A DNA stretch of 64,000 nucleotides, taken from Myxococcales bacterium (GTDB lineage: Bacteria; Myxococcota_A; Polyangia; Haliangiales; Haliangiaceae). The notes beneath the pieces are model-generated. The model had not been told where the DNA came from. It saw only the letters and a list, made by a program, of their open reading frames with translations, and made no database searches. Positions within the stretch are counted from its first letter, which is position 1; every line of letters starts with the position of its first letter. Shown here piece by piece: positions 1 through 7,822 of the stretch. The stretch spans positions 1-64,000 of the forward strand of contig JADJUF010000025.1 in the NCBI GenBank assembly GCA_016717005.1. The letters run 5' to 3'. The position numbers and the translations under genes were made by a program.

Positions 1-149
1 CCGATCGGGTGACACCCGTCGGGTCGATCTGCGCGCCGATCCAGCTCCCGATCGGGTGACACCCGTGCGCGCGGCGCGCTCCCGATCGGGTGACACCCGT
101 GAGCGCGGACACCCGTGCGCGCGGCGCGCTCCCGATCGGGTGACACCCG
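1..149. repeat. dispersed satellite motif, four copies
   Basis: Four near-identical 18-19 bp copies of CCGATCGGGTGACACCCGT lie at 1-19, 48-66, 82-100 and 132-149, separated by GC-rich linkers that partly repeat (GCGCGCGGCGCGCTC twice). Read on the other strand the core is GGGTGTCACCCGATCGG, which matches the unit of the array at 31977-32508 with one base changed, so this is a dispersed family. No reading frame here looks like a protein. Confidence 0.85.
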
Positions 150-193
150 GCGAACGGACGCCCGGCGAGTGCGCTGACACCGGAGCGCGCGGG

Positions 194-415
194 TCAGCGA
201 TCCATGACGGAGCGCGCGAGGCCGTAGACGACCCAGGCGCCGGCGCCGGCGATGGCGAGCATCGCCAGCAGGGCGAGGCGGGCGCGCCAGGACAGCGGCT
301 CGAGGTCGCGCCGCATCGAGACCCGCATGCCGACCATCAGGGCGACGCCGGCCACCCCGGCCATGGCCAGGACCAGCCCGATCACCTGGGGTGGTAAGTA
401 CGTCACGCGGGCCAT
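194..415 (-). CDS. small two-helix membrane protein
   Basis: A 73-residue protein that I cannot assign to a named family. Two hydrophobic stretches, roughly residues 10-30 and 46-68, are separated by a basic loop containing SMRRDLEP, which fits a two-helix inner membrane protein. The ATG at 413-415 is preferred over the far-upstream in-frame starts, which would run antisense through the sigma factor gene. It is divergent from the ECF sigma factor at 554 with about 140 bp between them. Coding status is supported by the clear membrane pattern only. Confidence 0.55.
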   Translation of the reverse strand: MARVTYLPPQVIGLVLAMAGVAGVALMVGMRVSMRRDLEPLSWRARLALLAMLAIAGAGAWVVYGLARSVMDR

Positions 416-553
416 GGATACCACGCCGCCGGGGCGTAAGCCTTCGGGATCGCAGCGGTCCTGTCCAGCGCGAGAATGCGTCGCGGCGGTGTCAACCGCT
501 GGCCCGCGGTGGGGCTCCTTGCCGGTACAGTGTTCGCGCGAGGCCCAACCCTC

Positions 554-1168
554 TTGACCAGCGACTCCGTGCCCATCGCGCCGGGCGCCAGCGAGCTGCG
601 CGCCCGGGTCCTCTCCGAGCTGGCCGGCGCCCCGGCCCGCAAGGCCTACGCCATCGCCTACGACCTGCTGGGCAACCGGGCCGAGGCCGAGGAGGCCGTC
701 CAGGACGCCCTGGCCCGGGCCTGCGAGAACCTCCACGAGCTGCGCGATCTGGTCGCGGCGCCGGGCTGGTTCCTGCGCATCGTGACCACCGGCTGCCTGC
801 GCGTGCTGCGCCGCCGCCGCCTGCGCCGCGCGGTCTTCGGCCGCTGGCTCGAGCGGGTGTCGGACGACGGCGAGGCGACGCCGGTCGAGGGCGATGGCCT
901 GCCGGCCGACGCGCTGGGCGCGCGCCTGCACGCGCCGGCGCCCGAGGCCGCCGACCACGCCCTCGGCACCCAGCAAGACATCGCCGCGCTGATCGCCCGC
1001 ATGGGCGACCTTCCATCCAAGCAGCGCACCGCGCTGGTGCTCCGCTACGGCCACGACCTCCCGGTCCCCGAGATCGCCCAGATGCTCGGGGTCGAGCAGG
1101 CGACGGCCAAGACTCACCTGGTGCGCGGGCTCGCCCGGCTGCGTGAACTCCTCGAGGTGTCGCCATGA
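554..1168 (+). CDS. ECF-family RNA polymerase sigma factor
   Basis: About 204 residues from a TTG start; an ATG at 476 would add 26 residues that do not look like sigma factor sequence. Region 2 is visible in the AYDLLGNRAEAEEAVQDA stretch, and region 4 in the last 60 residues (DLPSKQRTALVLRYG, then an HTH with EIAQMLGVEQATAKTHL). The linker is longer than usual for ECF factors. The stop overlaps the next start by 4 nt (ATGA), so it is translationally coupled to its probable anti-sigma factor. The triplet with the CpxP-like protein suggests control of an envelope or metal stress response; that role is inferred. Confidence 0.88.
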   Translation: MTSDSVPIAPGASELRARVLSELAGAPARKAYAIAYDLLGNRAEAEEAVQDALARACENLHELRDLVAAPGWFLRIVTTGCLRVLRRRRLRRAVFGRWLERVSDDGEATPVEGDGLPADALGARLHAPAPEAADHALGTQQDIAALIARMGDLPSKQRTALVLRYGHDLPVPEIAQMLGVEQATAKTHLVRGLARLRELLEVSP

Positions 1169-1692
1169 CTACCCCCGTCCGTCCCGCGCTCGCTCCCTCC
1201 GATCGCTGCAACCTCGTCGCCGGCGCGGTCGCCACCGGCGCGCCGCTGACCGACGCCGAGCGCGCGCACCTCGACGGCTGCGCCGACTGCGCCGCCCTGG
1301 TCGCGCTGCCGCGGGCGCTGGCCCGGACCGCGCGCGCCGCGGATCCCGGCCCCGGCTTCTCCGCCCGCATGACCGCGGGCGCGCACCGGCGGATCGTCGT
1401 CCGGCGCCGCCGGCGCATCACCACCGTCGCGGTGGCGGCGGCCGCGGCCGTGCTGCTCATGTTCGTCAGCGTGCAGCAGGTCCGCCACGCGCCCCGCGAC
1501 CAGGCGCTGCGCCCCGCGCTCGCCACCCACGTCCCGTCCGAGCAACCCGCGCGCGCGCGCGAGCTGCTCGAGCTCGCCCGCTTCGATCGCGCCATGGCGC
1601 CGGCCGCGCCCTGGCAGGACATCGAGGCGCCCCTGCGCTCGCACCGAGCGCTCCTCGATCAGCACCGACTTCGCACTGGAGGATCCCGATGA
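1165..1692 (+). CDS. membrane anti-sigma factor with zinc-finger motif
   Basis: 175 residues. Near residues 32-42 there is an HLDGCADC motif typical of zinc-binding anti-sigma (ZAS-like) domains, followed after an arginine-rich RRRRR patch by one transmembrane helix at about residues 95-110. The C-terminal half would be periplasmic. It overlaps the sigma gene by ATGA upstream and the next gene by ATGA downstream, so all three are coupled. The role is to hold the ECF factor at the membrane until a signal releases it; this is known for the family and inferred here. Confidence 0.8.
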   Translation: MTTPVRPALAPSDRCNLVAGAVATGAPLTDAERAHLDGCADCAALVALPRALARTARAADPGPGFSARMTAGAHRRIVVRRRRRITTVAVAAAAAVLLMFVSVQQVRHAPRDQALRPALATHVPSEQPARARELLELARFDRAMAPAAPWQDIEAPLRSHRALLDQHRLRTGGSR

Positions 1693-2552
1693 CCCGCACC
1701 ACCGTCGCGCTCACCTCGTTGCTGGCGGGCATGCTCGTCAGCGCCACCACGCTGGTCGGATCGGCCGGCGCCCAGCCGGCGCCGCCGGCGCCGCCGACCG
1801 CGCCCAAGGGCCCCAAGCCGCCCAAGCCGCCCAAGGCCCCCAGGCCCCCGGCGATGCCCGACATCAGCGCGCAGATCAAGGTCGAGATGCGCGCCGCGCT
1901 CGCCGAGACGATCGCCGAGCTCGAGGGCAACGACGACATCCCGCCGTCGATCAAGGCCCGCATCCTCAAGAGCCTGAAGAAGGCCCAGAGCTCGGGCAAC
2001 CCGAGCGACCTGATCGACCTGTCGGATCTCAACGGCCTGGGCGCCGATCTGTCCGACAAGATCACCGACGAGGTCGAGCGCGCGCTCAAGCAGGCCGGCA
2101 AGGACGCCAAGATCCGGATCCACAAGGGCGGCGTGCGCATCGACCTCGGCGGCGATCCGTGGGCGCCGGGCGCGCACAGCTCGCCGTTCGACGATCCCGA
2201 TCTCGGCTGGCTGCGGGGCCTCCCGTTCGGGCCGTTCGGCGGCGACGTCGACGCGCCGGACCTCGACCTCGACCTCGACCTCGACCTCGACTTCGATCCC
2301 GACGACGTCCAGCTCGATCCGGCCAAGGTGACCGCGCTCGAGAAGATCGCGGCCGACGAGGACAAGATCACCGAGCCGGCCCAGAAGAAGGTGGTCGAGC
2401 TCGGTCGGCAGCTCAAGAAGGTGGTCGCGGGCGCCAACCCCAACCAGGCCGAGATCGATCGCCTGGTCGACGCGATCACCGCCGAGGAGGCGAAGATCCG
2501 GAAGGCCCGGCTCGGCGCCTTGACCCAGACCCGGAAGGTGATCGGGAAGTAG
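1689..2552 (+). CDS. periplasmic CpxP/Spy-like (Metal_resist-type) protein with Asp-Leu tract
   Basis: 287 residues. A signal peptide covers about residues 1-29 (ends SAGAQP), followed by a Pro/Lys-rich linker (PKPPKPPK). The last 80 residues form a charged helical segment with the pattern of periplasmic heavy-metal sensor/CpxP-like proteins (long helix, PNQAEIDRLVDAI, EEAKIRKARL). Before it sits a striking acidic run of alternating Asp and Leu, DLDLDLDLDLDFDPDD, near residues 195-210, which could bind cations. Third gene of a coupled sigma/anti-sigma operon, so it is either the stress sensor or an effector. Its 3' end overlaps the convergent MocR gene by 77 bp. Confidence 0.7.
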   Translation: MTRTTVALTSLLAGMLVSATTLVGSAGAQPAPPAPPTAPKGPKPPKPPKAPRPPAMPDISAQIKVEMRAALAETIAELEGNDDIPPSIKARILKSLKKAQSSGNPSDLIDLSDLNGLGADLSDKITDEVERALKQAGKDAKIRIHKGGVRIDLGGDPWAPGAHSSPFDDPDLGWLRGLPFGPFGGDVDAPDLDLDLDLDLDFDPDDVQLDPAKVTALEKIAADEDKITEPAQKKVVELGRQLKKVVAGANPNQAEIDRLVDAITAEEAKIRKARLGALTQTRKVIGK

Positions 2553-3996
2553 GGCGGGGCGCGGTCGCGGCCAAGACCGCGATCGCGCGGGTCAGCTCGG
2601 CCGGCGTGTGCGGCGCGAACACCAGGCGCAGCGCGCCCGGCTCGTGGCCGTCGAAGGTGTAGCGCGCGCCCGGCGCGACGAACACCTGGCGCGCGGCGCA
2701 GGCCGCGGCCCAGGCCTCGAGGTCGACGCCGGGCGCGACCGCGGCCCACAGCGAGATGCCGCCGCGCGGGCGCGCGACCGTCAGGTGCCCGGCGAGCTGG
2801 GCCTCGATCGCGGCCACGAGCGCGTCGCGCCGGGTCTGGTAGGTGACGCGCATCCGGCGCATGTGCCGCTCGAGCTCGCCGTCGTCGATCAGCTCGGCGA
2901 CCGCGGCCTCCATCGGCTGATCGCCCTGGCGGTCCATCGCGCCGCGCCAGCACGCGAGCAGCGCGATCACCGGCGGCGGCGCCACGACGAAGCCGAGCCG
3001 CAGCCCCGGCGCCAGCACCTTCGACAGCGTGCCGATGTAGACGACGTGGCCGTCGGGGTCGTCGGCGGCCAGGGGCGTGACCGGGCGGCCGTCGTAGTGG
3101 AACTCGTGATCGTAGTCGTCCTCGAGCACGACCCAGCGGTGGCGGCGCGCCAGGGCCGCGAGCGCGAGCCGCCGGGCCGCGCTCATCGTGACCGTCGTCG
3201 GGTACTGGTGGTGAGGCGTGGTGTAGACCGCGCGGATCGGCGCGCGGGCGTGGGCGGCGGCCAGCGCGTCGACGTCGAGGCCGTCGCCGTCGACCGCGAT
3301 CGGCACCAGCTCGGCGCCGGCCAGGATCAGCGCGTGCCAGGCCGGGCGGTAGCCGAGCGCCTCGACCGCGACCCGATCGCCTGGGCGCAAGAGCGCGCGC
3401 GCGCACAGGTCGAGGGCCATCTGGCTGCCGCGCGTGACCAGCACGTGCGCGGCGGTCGCGGGCACCGCGCGGGTCGAGCGCACCAGCGCCGCCAGCGCCT
3501 GGCGCAGCGCCGGGTGGCCCTCGGGCGGGCCGTAGGTGAGCAAGGTCGGCGCCGCGCGCCGGACCACGCGCCGCCAGGCCCGGGCCAGCGCGTCGACCGG
3601 GAACAGCCGCGGATCCGGGATGCCGCCGTCGAGCGACAGCGCGCCCCGGCGGCGCGGCGGCGGCGCGCGCGGGGTGATCAGCGCCGGCGGCAGCACGAAG
3701 CCCGCGCGCTCGCGGTCGCGGGTCGGCGCCCGGGTCGGCTGCGCCGGCAGCGCCTCGGACACGAACGTGCCGCGGGCCGGCGCGGTCGTGATCCAGCCCT
3801 GGGCCTGGAGCTCGGCCAGCGCCGCGAGCACGGTGTTGCGGTGGACGCCGAGGTCGCGCGCCAGGGCCCGGCTCGACGGCAGGCGCGCGCCCGCGACCAG
3901 GCGGCCGCGGCGGATGTCGTCGGTGAACGCCCGCGCGATCGCCAGGAACCGCGGGCCCTCGGGCCCGACCTGCGGGGACAGCGGCGCGCGCGGCAT
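2476..3996 (-). CDS. MocR/PdxR-type GntR regulator with aminotransferase domain
   Basis: 506 residues. An N-terminal GntR winged helix (about 15-80; LPSSRALARDLGVHRNTV) is joined to a fold-type I aminotransferase domain (about 110-475) with the PLP lysine in GTLSKVLAPG near residue 324. Such proteins bind PLP or an amino-acid adduct and usually control the divergent gene. Here that gene is a PNPOx-like/GNAT fusion 105 bp away, with a 9-bp inverted repeat between them, which fits the rule. The last 25 residues are low complexity and overlap the convergent gene, so the true C-terminus may be poorly conserved. Confidence 0.9.
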   Translation of the reverse strand: MPRAPLSPQVGPEGPRFLAIARAFTDDIRRGRLVAGARLPSSRALARDLGVHRNTVLAALAELQAQGWITTAPARGTFVSEALPAQPTRAPTRDRERAGFVLPPALITPRAPPPRRRGALSLDGGIPDPRLFPVDALARAWRRVVRRAAPTLLTYGPPEGHPALRQALAALVRSTRAVPATAAHVLVTRGSQMALDLCARALLRPGDRVAVEALGYRPAWHALILAGAELVPIAVDGDGLDVDALAAAHARAPIRAVYTTPHHQYPTTVTMSAARRLALAALARRHRWVVLEDDYDHEFHYDGRPVTPLAADDPDGHVVYIGTLSKVLAPGLRLGFVVAPPPVIALLACWRGAMDRQGDQPMEAAVAELIDDGELERHMRRMRVTYQTRRDALVAAIEAQLAGHLTVARPRGGISLWAAVAPGVDLEAWAAACAARQVFVAPGARYTFDGHEPGALRLVFAPHTPAELTRAIAVLAATAPRPTSRSPSGSGSRRRAGPSGSSPPRR

Positions 3997-4034
3997 GGCG
4001 ATCGCCAGCGTAGCCGCGCCGGGCGCCGGTCCGA

Positions 4035-4083
4035 AACTGGTCTAGTCGAGTTTTCGAGACTGGCACTCATCACCAGACCAGTT
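4035..4083. promoter_or_regulatory. probable MocR operator region
   Basis: A perfect 9-bp inverted repeat, AACTGGTCT at 4035-4043 and AGACCAGTT at 4075-4083, spans the divergent promoter region between the MocR gene and the flavin-oxidase/GNAT gene. A third half-site-like ACTGG occurs at 4059-4063 in direct orientation. MocR regulators typically bind widely spaced direct and inverted repeats of this kind. The assignment is from position and symmetry. Confidence 0.55.
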
Positions 4084-4101
4084 CGCGGCCAGGGTGTGGC
4101 C

Positions 4102-5154
4102 ATGCGTCGCTCCGAGTTCGCGATGGCGCCGGCCGAGGCCCGCGCCTTCCTCGCCACCCAGCCCACGTTCCACCTGGCCACGACCACGCCCGACGGCTCG
4201 CCGCTCCTGCGCACGCTCCACGGCGTGATCGTCGACGACTACCTGGCGTTCCACAGCGCGCCCAAGGGCGAGAAGACCGAGGCGGTCGGGCGCCCGGCGG
4301 TGGCGGTGGCCGAGGAGGTGGTCGCGGTGGTGCCGAGCACCTTCTTCGATCCGGTCAAGGCGTGCCCGGCCACGACCTACTACCGCAGCGTCAGCGTCCA
4401 CGGTCCGATCGAGCTCCTGACCGAGCCGCACCACAAGGCGCGGGCGCTGCAGGCGCTGATGACCAAGCTGCAACCCGACGGCGGCTACCGCCCGATCACC
4501 GCCGACGATCCGATGTACCGCGCCGCGGTCAACGGGCTCATGGTCGCCGGCCTGCGGCTCGAGCGCGTCGACGGCAAGGCCAAGCTGGCGCAGAACCGCA
4601 CGCCGGCGCAGCTCACCTCCCTGCTCGCCAGCCTGTGGCAGCGCGGCGAGCCCGGCGACGTGCGCGCGATCGAGCTGGTGCGCGCCGCCAACCCGGCCGC
4701 GCCGACGCCCGCGTTCCTGGCCGCGCCGGCCGGCGTGACGCTGCACCCGTGGCTGCCGCCCGAGGCCGCGGACGACGTGGCCGCGCTGCTCGACGGCACC
4801 TACTGGAACCTGGGCTTCACCCGGGCGCAGCTGGCCGCGGCCCAGCGCGGCTCGACCGCGTGGGTCGGCGCCCGCGCCGACGGCGGCGCGCTGATCGGCA
4901 GCGCCCGGGCGCTCAGCGACGGCGCCAAGCGCGGCTGGATCTACGACGTCATCGTCGACCCGGCCTGGCGCGGGCGCGGCGTCGGCCAGGCGCTGACCCG
5001 GCTGGTGCTCGATCACCCGGCGGTGCGCGCGACCGCGACCGTCATGCTCGGCACCCGCGACGCCCAGGGCCTGTACGCGAAGTTCGGCTTCGTCGATCGC
5101 GCGACCGTGCCGCCCCGCGGCTTCGTCACGACCGAGATGGTGCGGACCGTGTGA
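4102..5154 (+). CDS. pyridoxamine-5'-phosphate-oxidase-like / GNAT acetyltransferase fusion
   Basis: 350 residues with two domains. The N-terminal 205 residues have the split-barrel flavin-binding pattern of the PNPOx-like family (FHLATTTPDGSPLLRTLHG, then FHSAPKGEK). The C-terminal 140 residues are a GNAT domain with the acetyl-CoA motif DVIVDPAWRGRGVGQAL. Each half would be a whole protein in many genomes, so this is a natural fusion. Divergence from a PLP-sensing MocR regulator suggests a role in vitamin B6 or amine metabolism, but the substrate cannot be read from sequence. The ATG at 4102 follows a weak upstream site. Confidence 0.85.
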   Translation: MRRSEFAMAPAEARAFLATQPTFHLATTTPDGSPLLRTLHGVIVDDYLAFHSAPKGEKTEAVGRPAVAVAEEVVAVVPSTFFDPVKACPATTYYRSVSVHGPIELLTEPHHKARALQALMTKLQPDGGYRPITADDPMYRAAVNGLMVAGLRLERVDGKAKLAQNRTPAQLTSLLASLWQRGEPGDVRAIELVRAANPAAPTPAFLAAPAGVTLHPWLPPEAADDVAALLDGTYWNLGFTRAQLAAAQRGSTAWVGARADGGALIGSARALSDGAKRGWIYDVIVDPAWRGRGVGQALTRLVLDHPAVRATATVMLGTRDAQGLYAKFGFVDRATVPPRGFVTTEMVRTV

Positions 5155-5268
5155 CCGGCCGAGTGGCGCGGACCGCCTGGACTCGCCGAGCTGGCGCGGA
5201 CCTGCCGACGGGCCGAGCTGGCGCGGACCGCGTGGCCGCGCCGAGCTGGTGCGGACCGCGTGATGCGC
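5135..5268 (+). repeat. tandem array seeded by the 3' end of the preceding gene
   Basis: Five units of about 27 bp with the pattern GAG-N-TGG-Y-GCGGACC. The first unit is the last 21 nt of the flavin-oxidase/GNAT gene (Glu-Met-Val-Arg-Thr-Val-stop), and the next four are degenerate downstream copies. The last copy again contains TGA. So the gene tail and stop codon have been amplified into the spacer. Confidence 0.75.
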
Positions 5269-5278
5269 GCGCCGCCGA

Positions 5279-6172
5279 TCACACGAACCGCCAGGTGCGG
5301 CGGGCCACGGTCAGGTCGACGAACCCGCGCACCGCGGCCGACAACAGCCGCGCGCTCGGGTAGACCACCTGGATCGGCAGCGGCGGCGGCTCGAACGACG
5401 GCAGCACGACCTGCAGGCGTCCGGCGGCGAGCGCGTCGACGACCTGGTACGACAGCACCATCGCCACGCCGCCGCCGAGCTCGGCGTGGCCGATCGCGGC
5501 GTCGGCGCTGTTGGTGACGAAGGCCGGGCGCAGCGGCACGCGCAGCTCGCGGCCGCGGCGCACGAACCGCCACTCGCGGGTCGCCTGCAGGCCGGTGAAC
5601 TGGATGTGCGCGTGGTCGGCGAGGTCGGCGGGCGCGCGCACGCGCGTGCGACCGGCCAGGTAGCTCGGCGCCGCCACCAGCACCCGCCGGGTCTCGCCGA
5701 CCTTGCGCACGGTCAGCGACGAGTCGTCGAGGTGGCCGATCCGCACCGCCACGTCGACGCCCTCGTCGATCAGGTGGACCACGCGATCGGCCAGGGTCAG
5801 CTCGCCGGTCACCGCCGGGTACCTGGTCAGGAACTCGCACAGGAGCGGCGCCACCTCGCGCCGACCGAACACCGTCGGCGCGGCCACGACCAGCCGGCCC
5901 GCGGGCGCGCTCTTGTGGGCGCGGGCGGCGGCCTCGGCCTCGGCGACGTCACCGAGGATGCGCCGGGCCCGCTCGAGGAACCGGGCGCCGGCGTCGGTCA
6001 GCGCCACCGAGCGGGTGGTGCGCTGGAGCAGGCGGATCGACAGCCGGGCCTCGAGCCCCGCCACCAGCCGCGTCACCGCCGGCGGCGACAGGCCCAGGCG
6101 CCGCGCCGCCGGCGCGAACCCGCGCAGCTCGGCCACGGTGACGAACGCGGTCATGGCGTCGAGGCGGTCCAT
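5279..6172 (-). CDS. LysR-family transcriptional regulator
   Basis: 297 residues, normal for LysR proteins. The N-terminal winged helix is clear (MDRLDAMTAFVTVAEL, then ARRLGLSPPAVTRLVAGLE), and residues 90-290 form the periplasmic-binding-like effector domain. It is divergent from the AhpD-like gene at 6295, which is the likely target. A 17-bp palindrome lies just upstream of its own start. The inducer is unknown. Confidence 0.9.
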   Translation of the reverse strand: MDRLDAMTAFVTVAELRGFAPAARRLGLSPPAVTRLVAGLEARLSIRLLQRTTRSVALTDAGARFLERARRILGDVAEAEAAARAHKSAPAGRLVVAAPTVFGRREVAPLLCEFLTRYPAVTGELTLADRVVHLIDEGVDVAVRIGHLDDSSLTVRKVGETRRVLVAAPSYLAGRTRVRAPADLADHAHIQFTGLQATREWRFVRRGRELRVPLRPAFVTNSADAAIGHAELGGGVAMVLSYQVVDALAAGRLQVVLPSFEPPPLPIQVVYPSARLLSAAVRGFVDLTVARRTWRFV

Positions 6173-6178
6173 TTCGTT

Positions 6179-6195
6179 ATTTCATATTCTGAAAT
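6179..6195. promoter_or_regulatory. LysR-type operator palindrome
   Basis: ATTTCA-TATTC-TGAAAT is a perfect 6-bp inverted repeat with a 5-bp spacer, an AT-rich island in otherwise GC-rich DNA. It lies 7 nt upstream of the LysR start codon and about 100 bp before the divergent gene. It contains a T-N11-A arrangement, the classical LysR box form. Confidence 0.7.
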
Positions 6196-6294
6196 GATGT
6201 CGTGTCAACTGCGCTGATTGTTGCAACTCGGCGCGGGGCCCATGGTGGCGCTCATCGGCCGGCACTGTCGCCGCCGCAACCAAGGACCCCGACC

Positions 6295-6843
6295 ATGTCT
6301 CGCATCGCCATCCCCGCCACGATCGCCGACGTCCCCGCCGCCGCCCGGCCGCAGCTCGAGGGCGTGCAGCGCCAGCTCGGCAGCGTGCCCAACCTGTTCC
6401 GGCTCGTCGCCACCAGCCCGGCCGCGCTCGCGGGCTACCTCGGCCTGGCGGGCGCGCTCGGCCAGGGCGCGCTCGACGCCCGCACCCGCGAGCGCATCGC
6501 GGTCGCGATCGCCGAGACCAACGGCTGCACCTACTGCCTGTCGGCCCACAGCTACCTGGGCGCGCACCGGGCCCAGCTCGACCTTGCCGAGCTGGCCGCC
6601 AACCGCGACGGCGGCTCGAGCGATCCGGTCGCGGCCGCCGCGGTCCGGTTCGCGGTGCAGGTCGCGCGGGCCCGCGGCCACGTCCGCGACGCCGACCTGG
6701 CCGCGGTCCGGGCCGCCGGCTACGACGACGCGCAGGTGCTCGAGATCGTCCTGCACGTCGCGCTCAACACGCTCACCAACTACGTCAACAGCGTCGCCGA
6801 CACCGACGTCGACTTCCCGGTCGTCGCGGTCCGCCCGCGCTGA
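6295..6843 (+). CDS. AhpD-like/carboxymuconolactone decarboxylase family protein
   Basis: 182 residues. The diagnostic redox motif CTYCLSAHS lies near residues 78-86 (Cys-x-x-Cys followed by His), as in peroxidase-related AhpD-fold proteins. These act as thiol peroxidases or peroxiredoxin reductants. The start at 6295 has AAGGA about 10 nt upstream; an in-frame start at 6202 would cover the operator. Control by the divergent LysR protein is likely, pointing to an oxidant or aromatic-compound response. Confidence 0.85.
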   Translation: MSRIAIPATIADVPAAARPQLEGVQRQLGSVPNLFRLVATSPAALAGYLGLAGALGQGALDARTRERIAVAIAETNGCTYCLSAHSYLGAHRAQLDLAELAANRDGGSSDPVAAAAVRFAVQVARARGHVRDADLAAVRAAGYDDAQVLEIVLHVALNTLTNYVNSVADTDVDFPVVAVRPR

Positions 6844-6855
6844 GCTTCCAGGAGC

Positions 6856-6915
6856 TGTGGCCCCCCCGGGGAAGCCCGCCCTCAGGACGCGAACTCCCGG
6901 GGACCGGGCAGAACA
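6856..6915 (+). repeat. partial copy of a dispersed intergenic repeat
   Basis: This spacer contains AGGACGCGAACTCCCGG followed by GGACCGG, closely matching AGGACGCGAAACTCCCGG...GGGGACCGG in the repeat at 57533-57885. It sits between the AhpD-like gene and the flavin-oxidase-like gene and has no reading frame of interest. Confidence 0.5.
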
Positions 6916-6964
6916 AGCCTGACCCACCACCCCCAGCAACCGCGACCTCGCGTTCACGCCGTCG

Positions 6965-7543
6965 GTGCAGGCCCTCCAGGCCCGCGCCGGCAGCCGCCGG
7001 GCCTACGGGCGCGCCCGCACGACCGCGGGGCCCGACCGCCTGGGCCCCGACGAGCGCGCCTTCATCGGCGCGCGCGACAGCTGCTACCTGGCCAGCGTCG
7101 GCGCCACCGGCTGGCCGTACGTGCAGCACCGTGGCGGCCCGCCCGGGTTCGTGCGCGTGCGCGACGACGCGACGCTCGCGTTCGCCGACTTCCGCGGCAA
7201 CCGGCAGTACCTGACCGTCGGCAACCTCGCCGACGACGACCGGGTCGCGCTGATCTTCGTCGACTACCCCAACCAGGCGCGGCTCAAGGTGCTGGCCCGG
7301 GCCCGCGCGGTCGAGGCCGCCGACGATCCGGCGCTGATCGCCGAGGTCGCGGTGGCGGGCTACGACGCCAAGGTCGAGCGCGCGCTGGTGCTGACCGTCG
7401 AGGGCCTCGACTGGAACTGTCCGCAGCACATCGTGCCGCGCTACACCGAGGCCGAGGTCGACGCCGCGGTCGCCCCGCTGCGGGCGCGCCTGGCCGAGCT
7501 CGAGGCCGACAACCGGGCGCTGCGCGCGGCGCGGCCCGGCTGA
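6965..7543 (+). CDS. pyridoxamine-5'-phosphate-oxidase-like flavin protein
   Basis: 192 residues from a GTG. The pattern GARDSCYLASVGATGWPYVQ, then GGPPGFVRV and DFRGNRQYLTVGNL, matches PNPOx-like split-barrel proteins of the FMN-binding type. Homologues normally start about 12-15 residues earlier. That extra sequence is visible in frame here (SNRDLAFTPS just before the GTG), but between an in-frame TGA at 6928 and the GTG there is no ATG, GTG or TTG. Either the protein is shortened, a rare start is used, or the start was lost. The C-terminus is a short coiled segment (RARLAELEADNRALRA). Confidence 0.8.
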   Translation: MQALQARAGSRRAYGRARTTAGPDRLGPDERAFIGARDSCYLASVGATGWPYVQHRGGPPGFVRVRDDATLAFADFRGNRQYLTVGNLADDDRVALIFVDYPNQARLKVLARARAVEAADDPALIAEVAVAGYDAKVERALVLTVEGLDWNCPQHIVPRYTEAEVDAAVAPLRARLAELEADNRALRAARPG

Positions 7544-7822
7544 GCCAGCGCCGCGATCACGACCGGTCGGCCAGCGCTGCGTTCACGACCGGTCGACCAG
7601 CGCCGCGATCACGACCGGTCGGCCAGGGCTGCGATCACGCCGGGGCGACCAGCGCCGCGATCACGACCGGGGCGGTGCGGCGATCACGCCGGGGCGGCCC
7701 GCGCGGCGATCACGAAGGGGCGGCCCGCGCGGCGATCGCGCCGGGGCGGCCCGCGCGGCGATCGCGCCGGGGCGGCCCGCGCGGCGATCAGGACAAGTCG
7801 GCCAGCGCCGCGATCACGACGG
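7544..7822 (-). repeat. tandem array, about 26-bp units, ending in a gene's stop codon
   Basis: Ten to eleven degenerate units of about 24-27 bp (core GCCGCGATCACGACC-GGTCGGCCA). The array fills the convergent spacer between the flavin-oxidase-like gene and the peroxidase gene. The last unit contains the peroxidase stop codon (TCA on this strand, 7814-7816), so the array is continuous with that gene's 3' end. Short frames inside it only encode the repeat. Confidence 0.85.
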
